From assembly GCF_014651075.1 (NCBI RefSeq), contig NZ_BMWE01000012.1, positions 124,001 through 188,000 of the forward strand: a stretch of 64,000 nt of DNA, read 5' to 3'. Position numbers and translations under genes: made by a program. The notes below the pieces were generated by a model. The model saw only the letters and a program-made list of their open reading frames with translations, ran no database searches and had not been told where the DNA came from. The DNA comes from Streptomyces djakartensis (GTDB taxonomy: Bacteria; Actinomycetota; Actinomycetes; Streptomycetales; Streptomycetaceae). This document shows positions 24,258 to 32,177 of the stretch, piece after piece (position 1 is the stretch's first letter; each line of letters begins with the position of its first letter).

Positions 24258-25435
24258 GCAGCGCCGAGGAACTGCGCCGTCGTACGCGGGAACTGCTGGC
24301 CGCGCATCCGCCGGCCTCGACGGACCGCCTGGAGTTCCTCCGGGCCCGCTTCGACGCCGGGCTGGCGTGGGTGCACTACCCGGAGGGCCTCGGCGGACTC
24401 GGCGCACCGCGCTCCCTCCAGGCCGTCGTGGACGCCGAGCTGGAGGCCGCGGGCGCCCCCGACAACGACCCTCGGCGCATCGGCATCGGGCTCGGCATGG
24501 CGGCGCCGACCATCCTCAAGTACGGCACCGAGGAGCAGAAGCAGCGCTTCCTCAGGCCCCTCTGGGTGGGCGAGGAGGTCTGGTGCCAGCTGTTCAGCGA
24601 GCCGGGCGCCGGGTCCGACCTCGCCGCGCTGCGCACGCGGGCCGTACGGGAAGGCGACGAGTGGGTCGTCACCGGGCAGAAGGTCTGGACGTCCAGCGCC
24701 CATGTGGCCCGCTGGGCGATCCTCATCGCCCGCACCGACCCGGACGTGCCCAAGCACCGGGGCATCACCTACTTCGTCTGCGACATGACCGACCCGGGCG
24801 TCGAGGTCCGGCCGCTGCGGCAGATCACCGGCGAGGCCGAGTTCAACGAGGTGTTCCTCACCGACGTCCGCATCCCGGACTCCCGCCGCCTGGGCGAGGT
24901 GGGGGACGGCTGGAAGGTCGCGCAGACCACGCTGAACAACGAACGCGTCGCCATCGGCGGCATGCGGCTGCCCCGTGAGGGCGGCATGATCGGCCCGGTC
25001 TCGAAGACCTGGCGCGAGCGGCCCGAGCTGCGCACCCACGACCTGCACCAGCGGCTGCTGAAGCTGTGGGTGGAGTCCGAGGTCTCCCGCCTCACCGCGG
25101 AGCGGCTGCGCCAGCAGCTCGTCGCGGGCCAGCCCGGCCCCGAGGGCGCCGGCATGAAGCTGGCCTTCGCCCGCCTCAACCAGGAGATCAGCGGTCTGGA
25201 GGTCGAACTCCTCGGCGAGGAAGGCCTGTTGTACGACGACTGGACCATGCGCCGCCCCGAGCTCGTCGACTTCACCGGCCGTGAGGCCGGCTACCGCTAC
25301 CTGCGCTCCAAGGGCAACAGCATCGAGGGCGGGACCACCGAGGTCCTGCTGAACATCGTCGCCGAGCGGGTCCTCGGCCTGCCCGCCGAGCCGCGCACCG
25401 ACAAGGACGTCGCATGGAAGGACCTGGCCCGATGA
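24254..25435 (+). CDS. Acyl-CoA dehydrogenase, catalytic-type subunit
   Basis: 393 residues. Full acyl-CoA dehydrogenase fold: QLFSEPGAGSDLAALRTRA, GQKVWTSSAH, and C-terminal GNSIEGGTTEVLLNIVAERVLGLP. The glutamate of SIEGG lies where the catalytic base usually is. This C-terminal pattern is typical of the FadE26/FadE29-like branch, whose members act with a second, adjacent subunit on CoA esters of steroid side chains or similar bulky acids. Its ATG overlaps the upstream TGA and its own stop overlaps the next ATG. Confidence 0.91.
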   Translation: MSSAEELRRRTRELLAAHPPASTDRLEFLRARFDAGLAWVHYPEGLGGLGAPRSLQAVVDAELEAAGAPDNDPRRIGIGLGMAAPTILKYGTEEQKQRFLRPLWVGEEVWCQLFSEPGAGSDLAALRTRAVREGDEWVVTGQKVWTSSAHVARWAILIARTDPDVPKHRGITYFVCDMTDPGVEVRPLRQITGEAEFNEVFLTDVRIPDSRRLGEVGDGWKVAQTTLNNERVAIGGMRLPREGGMIGPVSKTWRERPELRTHDLHQRLLKLWVESEVSRLTAERLRQQLVAGQPGPEGAGMKLAFARLNQEISGLEVELLGEEGLLYDDWTMRRPELVDFTGREAGYRYLRSKGNSIEGGTTEVLLNIVAERVLGLPAEPRTDKDVAWKDLAR

Positions 25436-26514
25436 GCGCACAGCCGGACCTGCTGTACTCGGAGGAGGAAGAGGCGCTGCGCGCCGCCGTCCGCGACCTG
25501 CTCGCCGACCACTGCGACGCGCCCGGAGTGATCGCCCGCACGGAGTCCGGCGCCCCGCACGACCGCGAGGCGTGGAAGGCGCTGGCCGACGGCATGGGGC
25601 TCGCCGGCCTCCTCGTCCCCGAGGCCCTGGGCGGCCAGGGCGCCACCCACCGCGAAGTAGCCGTGGTCCTGGAGGAGCTGGGACGGGCCGTCGCGCCCGT
25701 GCCCTACCTGACGAGCGCCGTCGTCGCGACCGAGGCCCTGCTGTCCTGCGAGGCCGGCGAACTCCTCGGCGAACTGGCCTCGGGGCGCCGGATCGGAGCC
25801 CTCGCGGTCGCGCTGAACGTCGCGCCGGGCGGCGCGTACAAGGTCGTGCGGCACGAGGGCGGGGCGCTGCACGGTGAGTTGACCGGCATCGCGGACGCCG
25901 CCGCCGCCGACGTGCTCCTCGTGCCCGCGGACGACGGCGGGCTGTACGCGGTCGACGCCACCGCCGCGACCGTCACGCCACAGGTCTCCCTGGACCTGAC
26001 CAGGCCGCTCGCCGTCATCACCCTCGACGGCGCCCCCGGCCGCCTGCTGGGGGACGCCGAACCCGCCGTACGCCGGGCCCTGCGCGCCGGAGCCGGACTG
26101 CTCGCCTCCGAACAGCTCGGTCTCGCCGAGTGGACGCTGACCGAGACCGTCCGCTACCTCAAGGAGCGCAAGCAGTTCAACCGGCCCGTCGGCGGCTTCC
26201 AGGCGCTCAAGCACCGGCTGGCCCAGCTGTGGCTGGAGGTCGTCAACCTGCGCGCGGCCGCCCGCAACGCCGCCGACGCACTGGCCACGGGTGACGACGC
26301 CGACGTGGCCGTCACCGTCGCCCAGGCCTTCGCCGCGCCGGTGGCCGTCCACGCCGCCGAGGAGGCGGTGCAGCTGCACGGTGGCATCGGGATGACCTGG
26401 GAGCACCCGGCGCACCTGTATCTGAAGCGGGCCAAGGCCGACTCGATCGCGTACGGCACCGCGGGCGCCCACCGGGAGGCGCTTGCCGGGCTGGTCGACC
26501 TCCAAGCCCCCTGA
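25432..26514 (+). CDS. Acyl-CoA dehydrogenase, non-catalytic-type partner subunit
   Basis: 360 residues. FAD-contacting KERKQFNRPVGGFQALKHRLA and the C-terminal GGIGMTWEHPAHLYLKRAKAD are present. Where the catalytic glutamate is expected, the chain reads DSIAYGTAGAHREAL, with no glutamate before the glycine. With the catalytic-type gene directly upstream (ATGA overlap), this suggests an alpha2-beta2 heterotetramer, as shown for FadE pairs in mycobacteria. ATG at 25432 was chosen for the overlap. A strong terminator follows. Confidence 0.9.
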   Translation: MSAQPDLLYSEEEEALRAAVRDLLADHCDAPGVIARTESGAPHDREAWKALADGMGLAGLLVPEALGGQGATHREVAVVLEELGRAVAPVPYLTSAVVATEALLSCEAGELLGELASGRRIGALAVALNVAPGGAYKVVRHEGGALHGELTGIADAAAADVLLVPADDGGLYAVDATAATVTPQVSLDLTRPLAVITLDGAPGRLLGDAEPAVRRALRAGAGLLASEQLGLAEWTLTETVRYLKERKQFNRPVGGFQALKHRLAQLWLEVVNLRAAARNAADALATGDDADVAVTVAQAFAAPVAVHAAEEAVQLHGGIGMTWEHPAHLYLKRAKADSIAYGTAGAHREALAGLVDLQAP

Positions 26515-26550
26515 CGTACACCTGACCGACGGCCGGGAGAAGCCCGGGAG

Positions 26551-26576
26551 AAGCCCGCCCCACCAGGGGCGGGCTT
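26551..26576 (+). terminator. Intrinsic terminator of the ACAD operon
   Basis: Perfect 11-bp stem AAGCCCGCCCC / GGGGCGGGCTT with loop ACCA, followed by TTGTCGT. It lies 37 bp after the last stop. Confidence 0.85.
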
Positions 26577-26709
26577 TGTCGTGTGCGCTCCCGGGCGGAA
26601 GTGAACGCGACGCGGCGGTCCGGCCAACTCCCCGCGTGGCCCTGCCCCTTGGAGCCAAAGGGACCCATACTCGCAAGGTTCCCGTACGGCACTCCCAGGG
26701 AGGCAGAGC

Positions 26710-27582
26710 ATGGCCCTCACCACTCGTCGCAGAGCCCTCAGCACCCTCGGCGCCGCCCTCGTGGGCCCGGTCGCCCTCCCCGCCGCCGGCGCACTGGCCG
26801 GCGAACGCGGCTGCGGGCCCCGCCCGTTGTGGCGCGCCCACGCACACAACGACTACGAGCACCCGCGCCCGCTGCTGGACGCCCTGGACCACCGGTTCGG
26901 CAGTGTCGAAGCCGACATATACCTTGTCGGTGACCGGCTCCTCGTCGCCCACGACCCGGAGGACCTCGACCCGGCTCGCACGCTCGAGTCCCTCTACCTC
27001 GACCCGCTCGCCGCACGCGTGCGGGCCAACCACGGTTCCGTGTACCGGGGGTACCACGGATCGCTGCAGCTGCTCGTCGACATCAAGACCGAGGGCGCGT
27101 CGACCTACCTGGAACTCGACCGTCATCTCAGGCGCTGCCCTCACCTGTTCACGACGTACTCCCACGGCCGTGTCCGGCGCGGCCCGGTCACCGTGGTCGT
27201 CTCAGGTGACCGCGCGGCCCGTGCGCCGATGGCGGCCCAGACCGTCCGGCGCGCCTTCTACGACGGCCGCCTCGCCGACCTCGGCAGTCAGGCGCCGGCC
27301 TCCTTCATGCCGTTGATCAGCGACAACTGGACGCTGAACTTCACCTGGCAGGGCGTGGGCGCGTTCCCGGACACCGAACGGGAGAAGTTGCGGGGCCTCG
27401 TCCGCTCCGCGCACCGGCGGGGGCAGAAGGTGCGGTTCTGGGCGACCCCGGACCTGCCCGGACCCGCCCGGGACGCACTGTGGGCCGAACTGCTCGCCGC
27501 GGACGCCGACTTCCTCAACACCGACGATCTCGCCGGCCTGGAGGCGTTCCTGAACGGCCGTCAGGCGGCGCGGCACAGCTAG
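26710..27582 (+). CDS. Exported PI-PLC/GDPD-superfamily phosphodiesterase-like protein
   Basis: 290 residues. Twin-arginine style signal (TTRRRALSTLGAALVGPVALPAAGALA). The mature part starts with AHAHNDYEHPRPLLDAL and SVEADIYLVGDRLLVAHDPED, which holds the histidine and acidic residues that bind Ca and the substrate phosphate in glycerophosphodiester phosphodiesterases and PI-specific phospholipases C. The later part (ISDNWTLNF, FWATPD) closes the barrel. Likely acts outside the cell on glycerophosphodiesters or phosphoinositides. GGGAGG precedes the ATG. It is a single gene. Confidence 0.85.
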   Translation: MALTTRRRALSTLGAALVGPVALPAAGALAGERGCGPRPLWRAHAHNDYEHPRPLLDALDHRFGSVEADIYLVGDRLLVAHDPEDLDPARTLESLYLDPLAARVRANHGSVYRGYHGSLQLLVDIKTEGASTYLELDRHLRRCPHLFTTYSHGRVRRGPVTVVVSGDRAARAPMAAQTVRRAFYDGRLADLGSQAPASFMPLISDNWTLNFTWQGVGAFPDTEREKLRGLVRSAHRRGQKVRFWATPDLPGPARDALWAELLAADADFLNTDDLAGLEAFLNGRQAARHS

Positions 27583-27703
27583 ACATCACCCAGACATCAC
27601 CCGTTCGGCGGACAGGTCAGCCGCCCGGACGAACCCTCCGCTACGCCACACTTGCGGCCGAACGCCGTGTACCGGACGTGGCGGCGTGGCGGAGGAGACG
27701 ACG

Positions 27704-27898
27704 ATGGCCATTTCCATCTCTGTGGTGCTGCTGCTCTTGATCCTGACAGTGATCTTCCTGCGCAGCGGCGGGCTGAAGGTCTCCCATGCCCTGGTCTGCC
27801 TGATGCTCGGCTTCTACCTGGCTGGCTCCAGCATCGCTCCGTCCATCCAGAGCGGTCTCACGGCCACGGCGGACATCGTCAGCAGTCTGCGGCCCTGA
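27704..27898 (+). CDS. Small two-helix membrane protein, unknown
   Basis: 64 residues: MAISISVVLLLLILTVIFL is helix one; GLKVSHALVCLMLGFYLAGSS is helix two, ending in a polar tail (IQSGLTATADIVSSLRP). ATG at 27704 is chosen because GGAGGAG (27691-27697) lies 6 nt upstream; an upstream GTG would overlap it. I recall similar short proteins in many Streptomyces, with no known function. It ends 1 bp from the convergent gene. Confidence 0.7.
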   Translation: MAISISVVLLLLILTVIFLRSGGLKVSHALVCLMLGFYLAGSSIAPSIQSGLTATADIVSSLRP

Positions 27899-27899
27899 G

Positions 27900-29138
27900 T
27901 CACGCTCCCGAGAACACGCCGATGCCGTTCGGAACGGCGCGTTCGGCGCCCCCGCTGGGGTGGTTGCGCACGGAGACGGTGCTCGCACCCGGCTTCCGCG
28001 CCACCAGCGTCGACGAGCCGCCGCCGTCCAGGCTGAGGGCGGCTTCCGAGCCCAGCCGGCGCATGGCGGCGGCCACCTCGGCGATCGTCAGGCCACTGCG
28101 GTGGGCCGGCTCGCCGTCCAGCGCCAGCAGCAGCATGCGCCGCCCGCCGTCGGCGATCCCCACGGCCGTACGGACGGCCGAGGCCGTGTCGTCCAGGCCC
28201 GGCAGCGGCCGGCCGCCCTCGAGGACCGGGTAGCCGCCGAGCGCGAGCCGGTACGGGACGCCGCTCCCGGCCGCGACGAGACGGTGCTCGACCTCGACCG
28301 GCTCACCGGCCGACAGCTTCCGCAGCTGCTGGGCGCCCGCCTCCCGGCCGACCAGTACGGTCGTCCCCTCGGCGATCGGGCCGCTCCCGGGTGTGCCGGC
28401 GGCCGAGACGACCCGGCCGTCCCGGACCGTCACCTCGTAGGTGTCCGTGCTGCACGGAGCGGCCCGGTCGGTGTCCGTGCCGCAGGTGGCGCGCACCCGG
28501 GAGACGCTGCCCCACTCGGCGGTGAAGGCGCCGACCGACCCCACCGGCAGGGCGTACTGGTTGAGCCCGCCGAGCGGCAACAGCGCCTCCGTGGTGCGGA
28601 TCGAGCCGTCGAGGGCCAGCCGGTCCAGTCGCGCCCGCCGGTCGGTGCCGACGCCGAACACGTCCTCGGTGGTCGTGCCGGGCGGCAGTGCCGGCCCGAA
28701 ACGCTGGCCGGCGGGCACGGCCGCCTTGAGCGTCCGCCCGGCCGCGATCGCCGGCCCCACACTCGCGCCGGTCGCCTCGACGCCCGGGTGCTGGACCTCG
28801 GAGATGTTGAAGAAGTCCCCGTTGACACCGGCGACGGCCCCCTGGCCGTCGGCCATCCACGAGACCGCCGCGCGCGAGGCCACCGCCCCGGGGTACAGCA
28901 GATCGACGCGGACGCGCGGGTCGCCCAGGTCGACGCGCAGCACATGCGCGTGCGCCGTCCCGTTCGCCGCCGGAATGTCGAAGTGCTCGTACGTCACGCC
29001 CGGCGCGACCCTGACAACCTTCTGGACGGCGCCGGCCGGTGCCGCCCCCGCCAGGGCCGCACCGGCCAGCGCGCCGAACGCCGTGAGGAACGCCAGTACC
29101 GATCTGCCTGCTCCGCGCCGTTTCCGACGACCTGTCAC
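27900..29138 (-). CDS. Secreted phosphodiester glycosidase (NAGPA/DUF2233 domain)
   Basis: 412 residues. Basic N-terminus and hydrophobic signal (RRKRRGAGRSVLAFLTAFGALAGAALAGAAPAGAV). The catalytic domain holds the family landmarks VAGVNGDFFN, LGGYPVLEGGRPL, VRTAVGIADGGRRMLLLALDG and the C-terminal SLDGGGSSTLVA. Members remove N-acetylglucosamine from phosphodiester-linked sugars; the extracellular substrate here may be a wall or teichoic-type polymer (inference). GTG at 29138 has AGGGGG 5-6 nt upstream. Confidence 0.87.
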   Translation of the reverse strand: MTGRRKRRGAGRSVLAFLTAFGALAGAALAGAAPAGAVQKVVRVAPGVTYEHFDIPAANGTAHAHVLRVDLGDPRVRVDLLYPGAVASRAAVSWMADGQGAVAGVNGDFFNISEVQHPGVEATGASVGPAIAAGRTLKAAVPAGQRFGPALPPGTTTEDVFGVGTDRRARLDRLALDGSIRTTEALLPLGGLNQYALPVGSVGAFTAEWGSVSRVRATCGTDTDRAAPCSTDTYEVTVRDGRVVSAAGTPGSGPIAEGTTVLVGREAGAQQLRKLSAGEPVEVEHRLVAAGSGVPYRLALGGYPVLEGGRPLPGLDDTASAVRTAVGIADGGRRMLLLALDGEPAHRSGLTIAEVAAAMRRLGSEAALSLDGGGSSTLVARKPGASTVSVRNHPSGGAERAVPNGIGVFSGA

Positions 29139-29240
29139 CGTACCCCCTGATGCGTGATCAGATGTTCCTACTGTCAGAGGAAGTGCAGCAGACCGCGGGC
29201 GCCGTTGGGATGACCCGGCGCCGACTCCACGGGAACGGAG

Positions 29241-29264
29241 GGGAAAACGCACCCCTCCGGGTGC
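29241..29264 (-). terminator. Intrinsic terminator with T-tract
   Basis: Read on the minus strand: GCACCC-GGAG-GGGTGC followed by GTTTTCCCC. It lies directly after the stop of the methyltransferase-NUDIX gene and before the glycosidase gene. Confidence 0.8.
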
Positions 29265-29265
29265 C

Positions 29266-30438
29266 TCAGCTGTCGTCCGTTCCGGTGGCGTACGGCGTGA
29301 AATGAGCGGGCGCGTGGTCGATCGGCAGACCGGGCCGCCAGGCGGTGAGCGCCTGCGCGCTGCACACGAACAGCTCCTCCGGCAGCCGGTCAAGGCTGAA
29401 CCAGCGCCAGCGGCCCACGCTCTCCCCGGGCTGGTCCGACGGCTCGCCGCGCCAGGCGGTGACCCGGGCCGCCACGGTCACGCGGACCACACCGCCCGCG
29501 TCGTCGAGGAGCGTCCCGAGCAGCCGGACGTCCTCCGGCCGGGCCTGAAGCCCCGTCTCCTCGGCGAGTTCACGCACGACCGCCTCCCGCAGGGACTCGC
29601 CGGGTTCCACCGTCCCGCCGGGTAGCTCCCAGGTGCCGTGCCGGTGCCGGCCGAGGAGCAGTCCGCGGGGCCCGTGCAGGATGGCGCCGACCCCGAGCGC
29701 GGCATGGGCCACCGGCGGTTTCCCGGTGCGCGGCCGGGAGGAGACGCGGACCGGCCGTGTCACCTGGAAGAGGCGGTACGAGGCGTGGTTGCCTGGCTGC
29801 GGCGTGTCCAGGACGTCGACGCGCTCCACCCGCAGCCCGTGCTCGGTGAGCAGGGCCGTCCAGAGCTCCGGGCCGAGCACCCACATCCGGACGGTCACCT
29901 CCCCGGCCTCGGCCAGCCGCAGGATCTCCGGCCGGGCGACGACCTCGTCCGACGGCCCGTCCCCCCGCGAGTTGGTGTGCAGCACCGTGAAGATGAACCT
30001 GCCGCCGGACTTGATCGCCCCGGCGAGGGCGGGCAGCAGCCGGTGCGGGTCGATGTAGGGGACGGCGTTGACCGAGTAGACGACGTCGTACGGCTCCGCC
30101 GTGCGCAGGTGTTCCACCGCGTCGGCCAGGACCAGCCGCAGCCCCGGCAGCGCGCCGTAACGGGCACGGGCGCGTTCGAACTGTCCCGCCGAGGCGTCGA
30201 CCGCGTCCACCAGCGCGCCATGGGCACGGACCAGATGGGCGGCGTGCCGGGCCGTGCCGCACCCGAGGTCCAGCACACGCCGGCCGGTCAGCTCCCCGAG
30301 CACCTCGGTCCCCGGCCCCGCGCCCTCGAAGCCCCAGTCGATCCGCGCCACTTCGGGCAGCACCGTGCCGCGCCGCAGATGATGGTCCCCGTACACGCGC
30401 CAGGCCTCGGCGTTGACCTCTTCCCCTCGTGCCGCCAA
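29266..30438 (-). CDS. Fused SAM-dependent methyltransferase and NUDIX hydrolase
   Basis: About 390 residues. The N-terminal half is a class I methyltransferase (VLDLGCGTARHAAHLVRAHGA, SAM-binding; then VLADAVEHLRTAEPYDVVYS). The C-terminal 150 residues form a NUDIX domain (GGTVEPGESLREAVVRELAEETGL). I recall this fusion as recurrent in Streptomyces; substrate unknown. The start is uncertain: the codon before NAEAW is GTC, so the nearest starts are TTG at 30438 (used here) or a downstream GTG at VYGDHH preceded by GAGG. An upstream GTG at 30516 would overlap the neighbouring gene by 74 bp. Confidence 0.78.
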   Translation of the reverse strand: MAARGEEVNAEAWRVYGDHHLRRGTVLPEVARIDWGFEGAGPGTEVLGELTGRRVLDLGCGTARHAAHLVRAHGALVDAVDASAGQFERARARYGALPGLRLVLADAVEHLRTAEPYDVVYSVNAVPYIDPHRLLPALAGAIKSGGRFIFTVLHTNSRGDGPSDEVVARPEILRLAEAGEVTVRMWVLGPELWTALLTEHGLRVERVDVLDTPQPGNHASYRLFQVTRPVRVSSRPRTGKPPVAHAALGVGAILHGPRGLLLGRHRHGTWELPGGTVEPGESLREAVVRELAEETGLQARPEDVRLLGTLLDDAGGVVRVTVAARVTAWRGEPSDQPGESVGRWRWFSLDRLPEELFVCSAQALTAWRPGLPIDHAPAHFTPYATGTDDS

Positions 30439-30442
30439 GGTC

Positions 30443-30838
30443 TCAGCCGCCCGTCGCCGCGTCGCGTGGAAGCACCCTGACCCGGTGGAAGTTGCAGCCG
30501 GCGACCCGCGGTTCACCGGCCGCGGGACGGGACTGGTGGGCCTTGAGGGCGATGCTGACCAGGCTCAGCAGCAGTTCGACGTCCGCCTCGCAGTCGAGGT
30601 GGACCGTCACCCAGCAGGAGCCGGGGACCAGGTGGATCGCGCTCGAACCGGCGAGGTCGTAGTGAAAGCGCTGGATGGAACGGCTGGTGAGGTGGAGGTC
30701 CACGTCCCGAGCGGAGTGGAAGTGGACGATCTCGTCACGGACGGAACGCAGTGCCCGTCCGGTACCGCAACTCGCCGGGCCCGCCGTCAGGTCGGGCCAG
30801 GCCTGCAGGCGCTCCAGGGCGCGCTGGGCCAGACTCAT
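30443..30838 (-). CDS. DUF5519/luciferase-domain-like small protein
   Basis: 131 residues, no signal or membrane segment. Contains EIVHFHSARDVDLHLTSRSI and GSCWVTVHLDCEADVELLLSLVSIAL, which I recall from the luciferase-domain-containing DUF5519 family of Streptomyces; not a true luciferase. Function unknown. The ribosome site before the ATG is weak. The upstream bases are unusually A/T-rich and hold ATTTAC (30857-30862) and ATTTGTAA (30887-30894), which resemble the operator-like site of the xylose genes. It ends 4 bp before the fusion gene start used here. Confidence 0.7.
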   Translation of the reverse strand: MSLAQRALERLQAWPDLTAGPASCGTGRALRSVRDEIVHFHSARDVDLHLTSRSIQRFHYDLAGSSAIHLVPGSCWVTVHLDCEADVELLLSLVSIALKAHQSRPAAGEPRVAGCNFHRVRVLPRDAATGG

Positions 30839-30856
30839 GGTCTTAATCGTCGCCTG

Positions 30857-30894
30857 ATTTACCGTGCCGCAACCAGAGGTTGAGCGATTTGTAA
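30857..30894. promoter_or_regulatory. ROK-type half-sites downstream of the ROK gene
   Basis: ATTTAC (30857-30862) and ATTTGTAA (30887-30894), starts 30 bp (three turns) apart, match the halves of ATTTGTAAAT at the xylA-xylB promoter. They sit in the promoter region of the DUF5519-like gene. Confidence 0.45.
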
Positions 30895-30953
30895 CCGGGC
30901 TGTGAGGGGCGGAGCCCCGATCCGGTCGGCATCAGACGTAGTTGCCGGCGGTC

Positions 30954-32162
30954 TCAGGCTCGCCCCGCGACGGCGGCGGGGTCGTCCAGCACCGCCCGCA
31001 CCACCGAGTGCGCGGCCCCGAGCAGTGGCCCCTGCGGACCCAGCCGGGACACGGACACGGGGCAGGCCGGACCCGCCGTACGCCGCGCCAGCTCGTCCCG
31101 CAGCGAGGGCAGCAGCCATGGCGCCAGTGCGGACAGCTCCCCGCCCAGCACGACGCTCTCCGGGTCGAGCAGGTTGACCGCACCGGTCAGGGCGACTCCG
31201 AGCGCCGTGCCGGCGTCGCGCAGCGCACGGCGCACGTCCTCGTCGCCCGCCGCGGCGCGCCCCGCGAGCAGCCCGACCCGGTCCTCGTCCGGCTCCAGCC
31301 CGGCCGCACGCAGCACCGCCTCTTCACCGGCGTACTGCTCCAGGCACCCACGCCCGCCGCACGCGCACTCGGGACCGTCCGGCCGGACCGGCACGTGCCC
31401 CAGCTCGCCCGCGAAACCGCGGGTTCCGCGCAGCAGCCCGCCGTCCACGACGACCGCCGCCCCGATGCCGATCTCCGCCGACACGTGCAGGAAGTCGCGC
31501 GGTGTGCCCTCACCGAGCCAGAGTTCGGCGAGCGCCCCGAAGTTGGCCTCGTTGTCCACGGTCAGCGGGAAGCCGGACGGCAGCAGGCCGCCGAGGTCGG
31601 TGTCCCGCCAGTCGAGGTTCGGGGCGCGCACGACGGTCCGGGCGTCACGCGCCACCAGCCCCGGTACGGCCACGGCGAGCCCCGCCGGCCGCAGTCCCTC
31701 GCCCTCCGCCCCGGCGACGACCAGGCGTATCAGCTCGTTGAGTTCCTCGATGACGGTCCGCGGGGAGCGGCCCCGGTTCAGGCCGTGCCGCTCGGCCCGC
31801 GACCGGGTCCGTCCGCTCAGGTCGACCGCGCAGACCGCGAGGTGGTCGACACCGATCTCCGCGCCGATCCCGGCGGGTCCGCGCCCGCTGACGGCGAGTG
31901 CCGAACCGGGGCGGCCGACCCGCCCCGGCCGCTGCGGACCCAGTTCCTCCAGCAGCCCGGAGCGGATGAGTTCGTCGACGAGCGTCGACACCGCCGCCCG
32001 GGTCAGACCGATCCGCGAGGCGACGGCGGCCCGGGACAGCGGTCCCTCGGCGCTGACGGCGTGCATCACCCGGGCGAGGTTGCGGCGGCGCATGCCCTGC
32101 TGGGTGTCCGGCAGCGAGCGTCCCGGCCCGGCCGGGTGAGCCTCGTGCGGTGGTGCAGTCAT
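30954..32162 (-). CDS. ROK-family transcriptional repressor, probable xylose regulator
   Basis: 402 residues. N-terminal winged helix (about 25-85; GPLSRAAVASRIGLTRAAVSTLVDELI) and a C-terminal ROK sugar-binding domain. The ROK zinc motif is present: GHVPVRPDGPECACGGRGCLEQYAG. It lies 15 bp after xylB on the same strand and is co-transcribed with it, so it is the likely xylose-responsive repressor of the divergent xylA and xylB genes. The ATG at 32160-32162 has no strong ribosome site, in keeping with coupling to xylB. Confidence 0.9.
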   Translation of the reverse strand: MTAPPHEAHPAGPGRSLPDTQQGMRRRNLARVMHAVSAEGPLSRAAVASRIGLTRAAVSTLVDELIRSGLLEELGPQRPGRVGRPGSALAVSGRGPAGIGAEIGVDHLAVCAVDLSGRTRSRAERHGLNRGRSPRTVIEELNELIRLVVAGAEGEGLRPAGLAVAVPGLVARDARTVVRAPNLDWRDTDLGGLLPSGFPLTVDNEANFGALAELWLGEGTPRDFLHVSAEIGIGAAVVVDGGLLRGTRGFAGELGHVPVRPDGPECACGGRGCLEQYAGEEAVLRAAGLEPDEDRVGLLAGRAAAGDEDVRRALRDAGTALGVALTGAVNLLDPESVVLGGELSALAPWLLPSLRDELARRTAGPACPVSVSRLGPQGPLLGAAHSVVRAVLDDPAAVAGRA

Positions 32163-32177
32163 GCCTGACGCCAGTCC

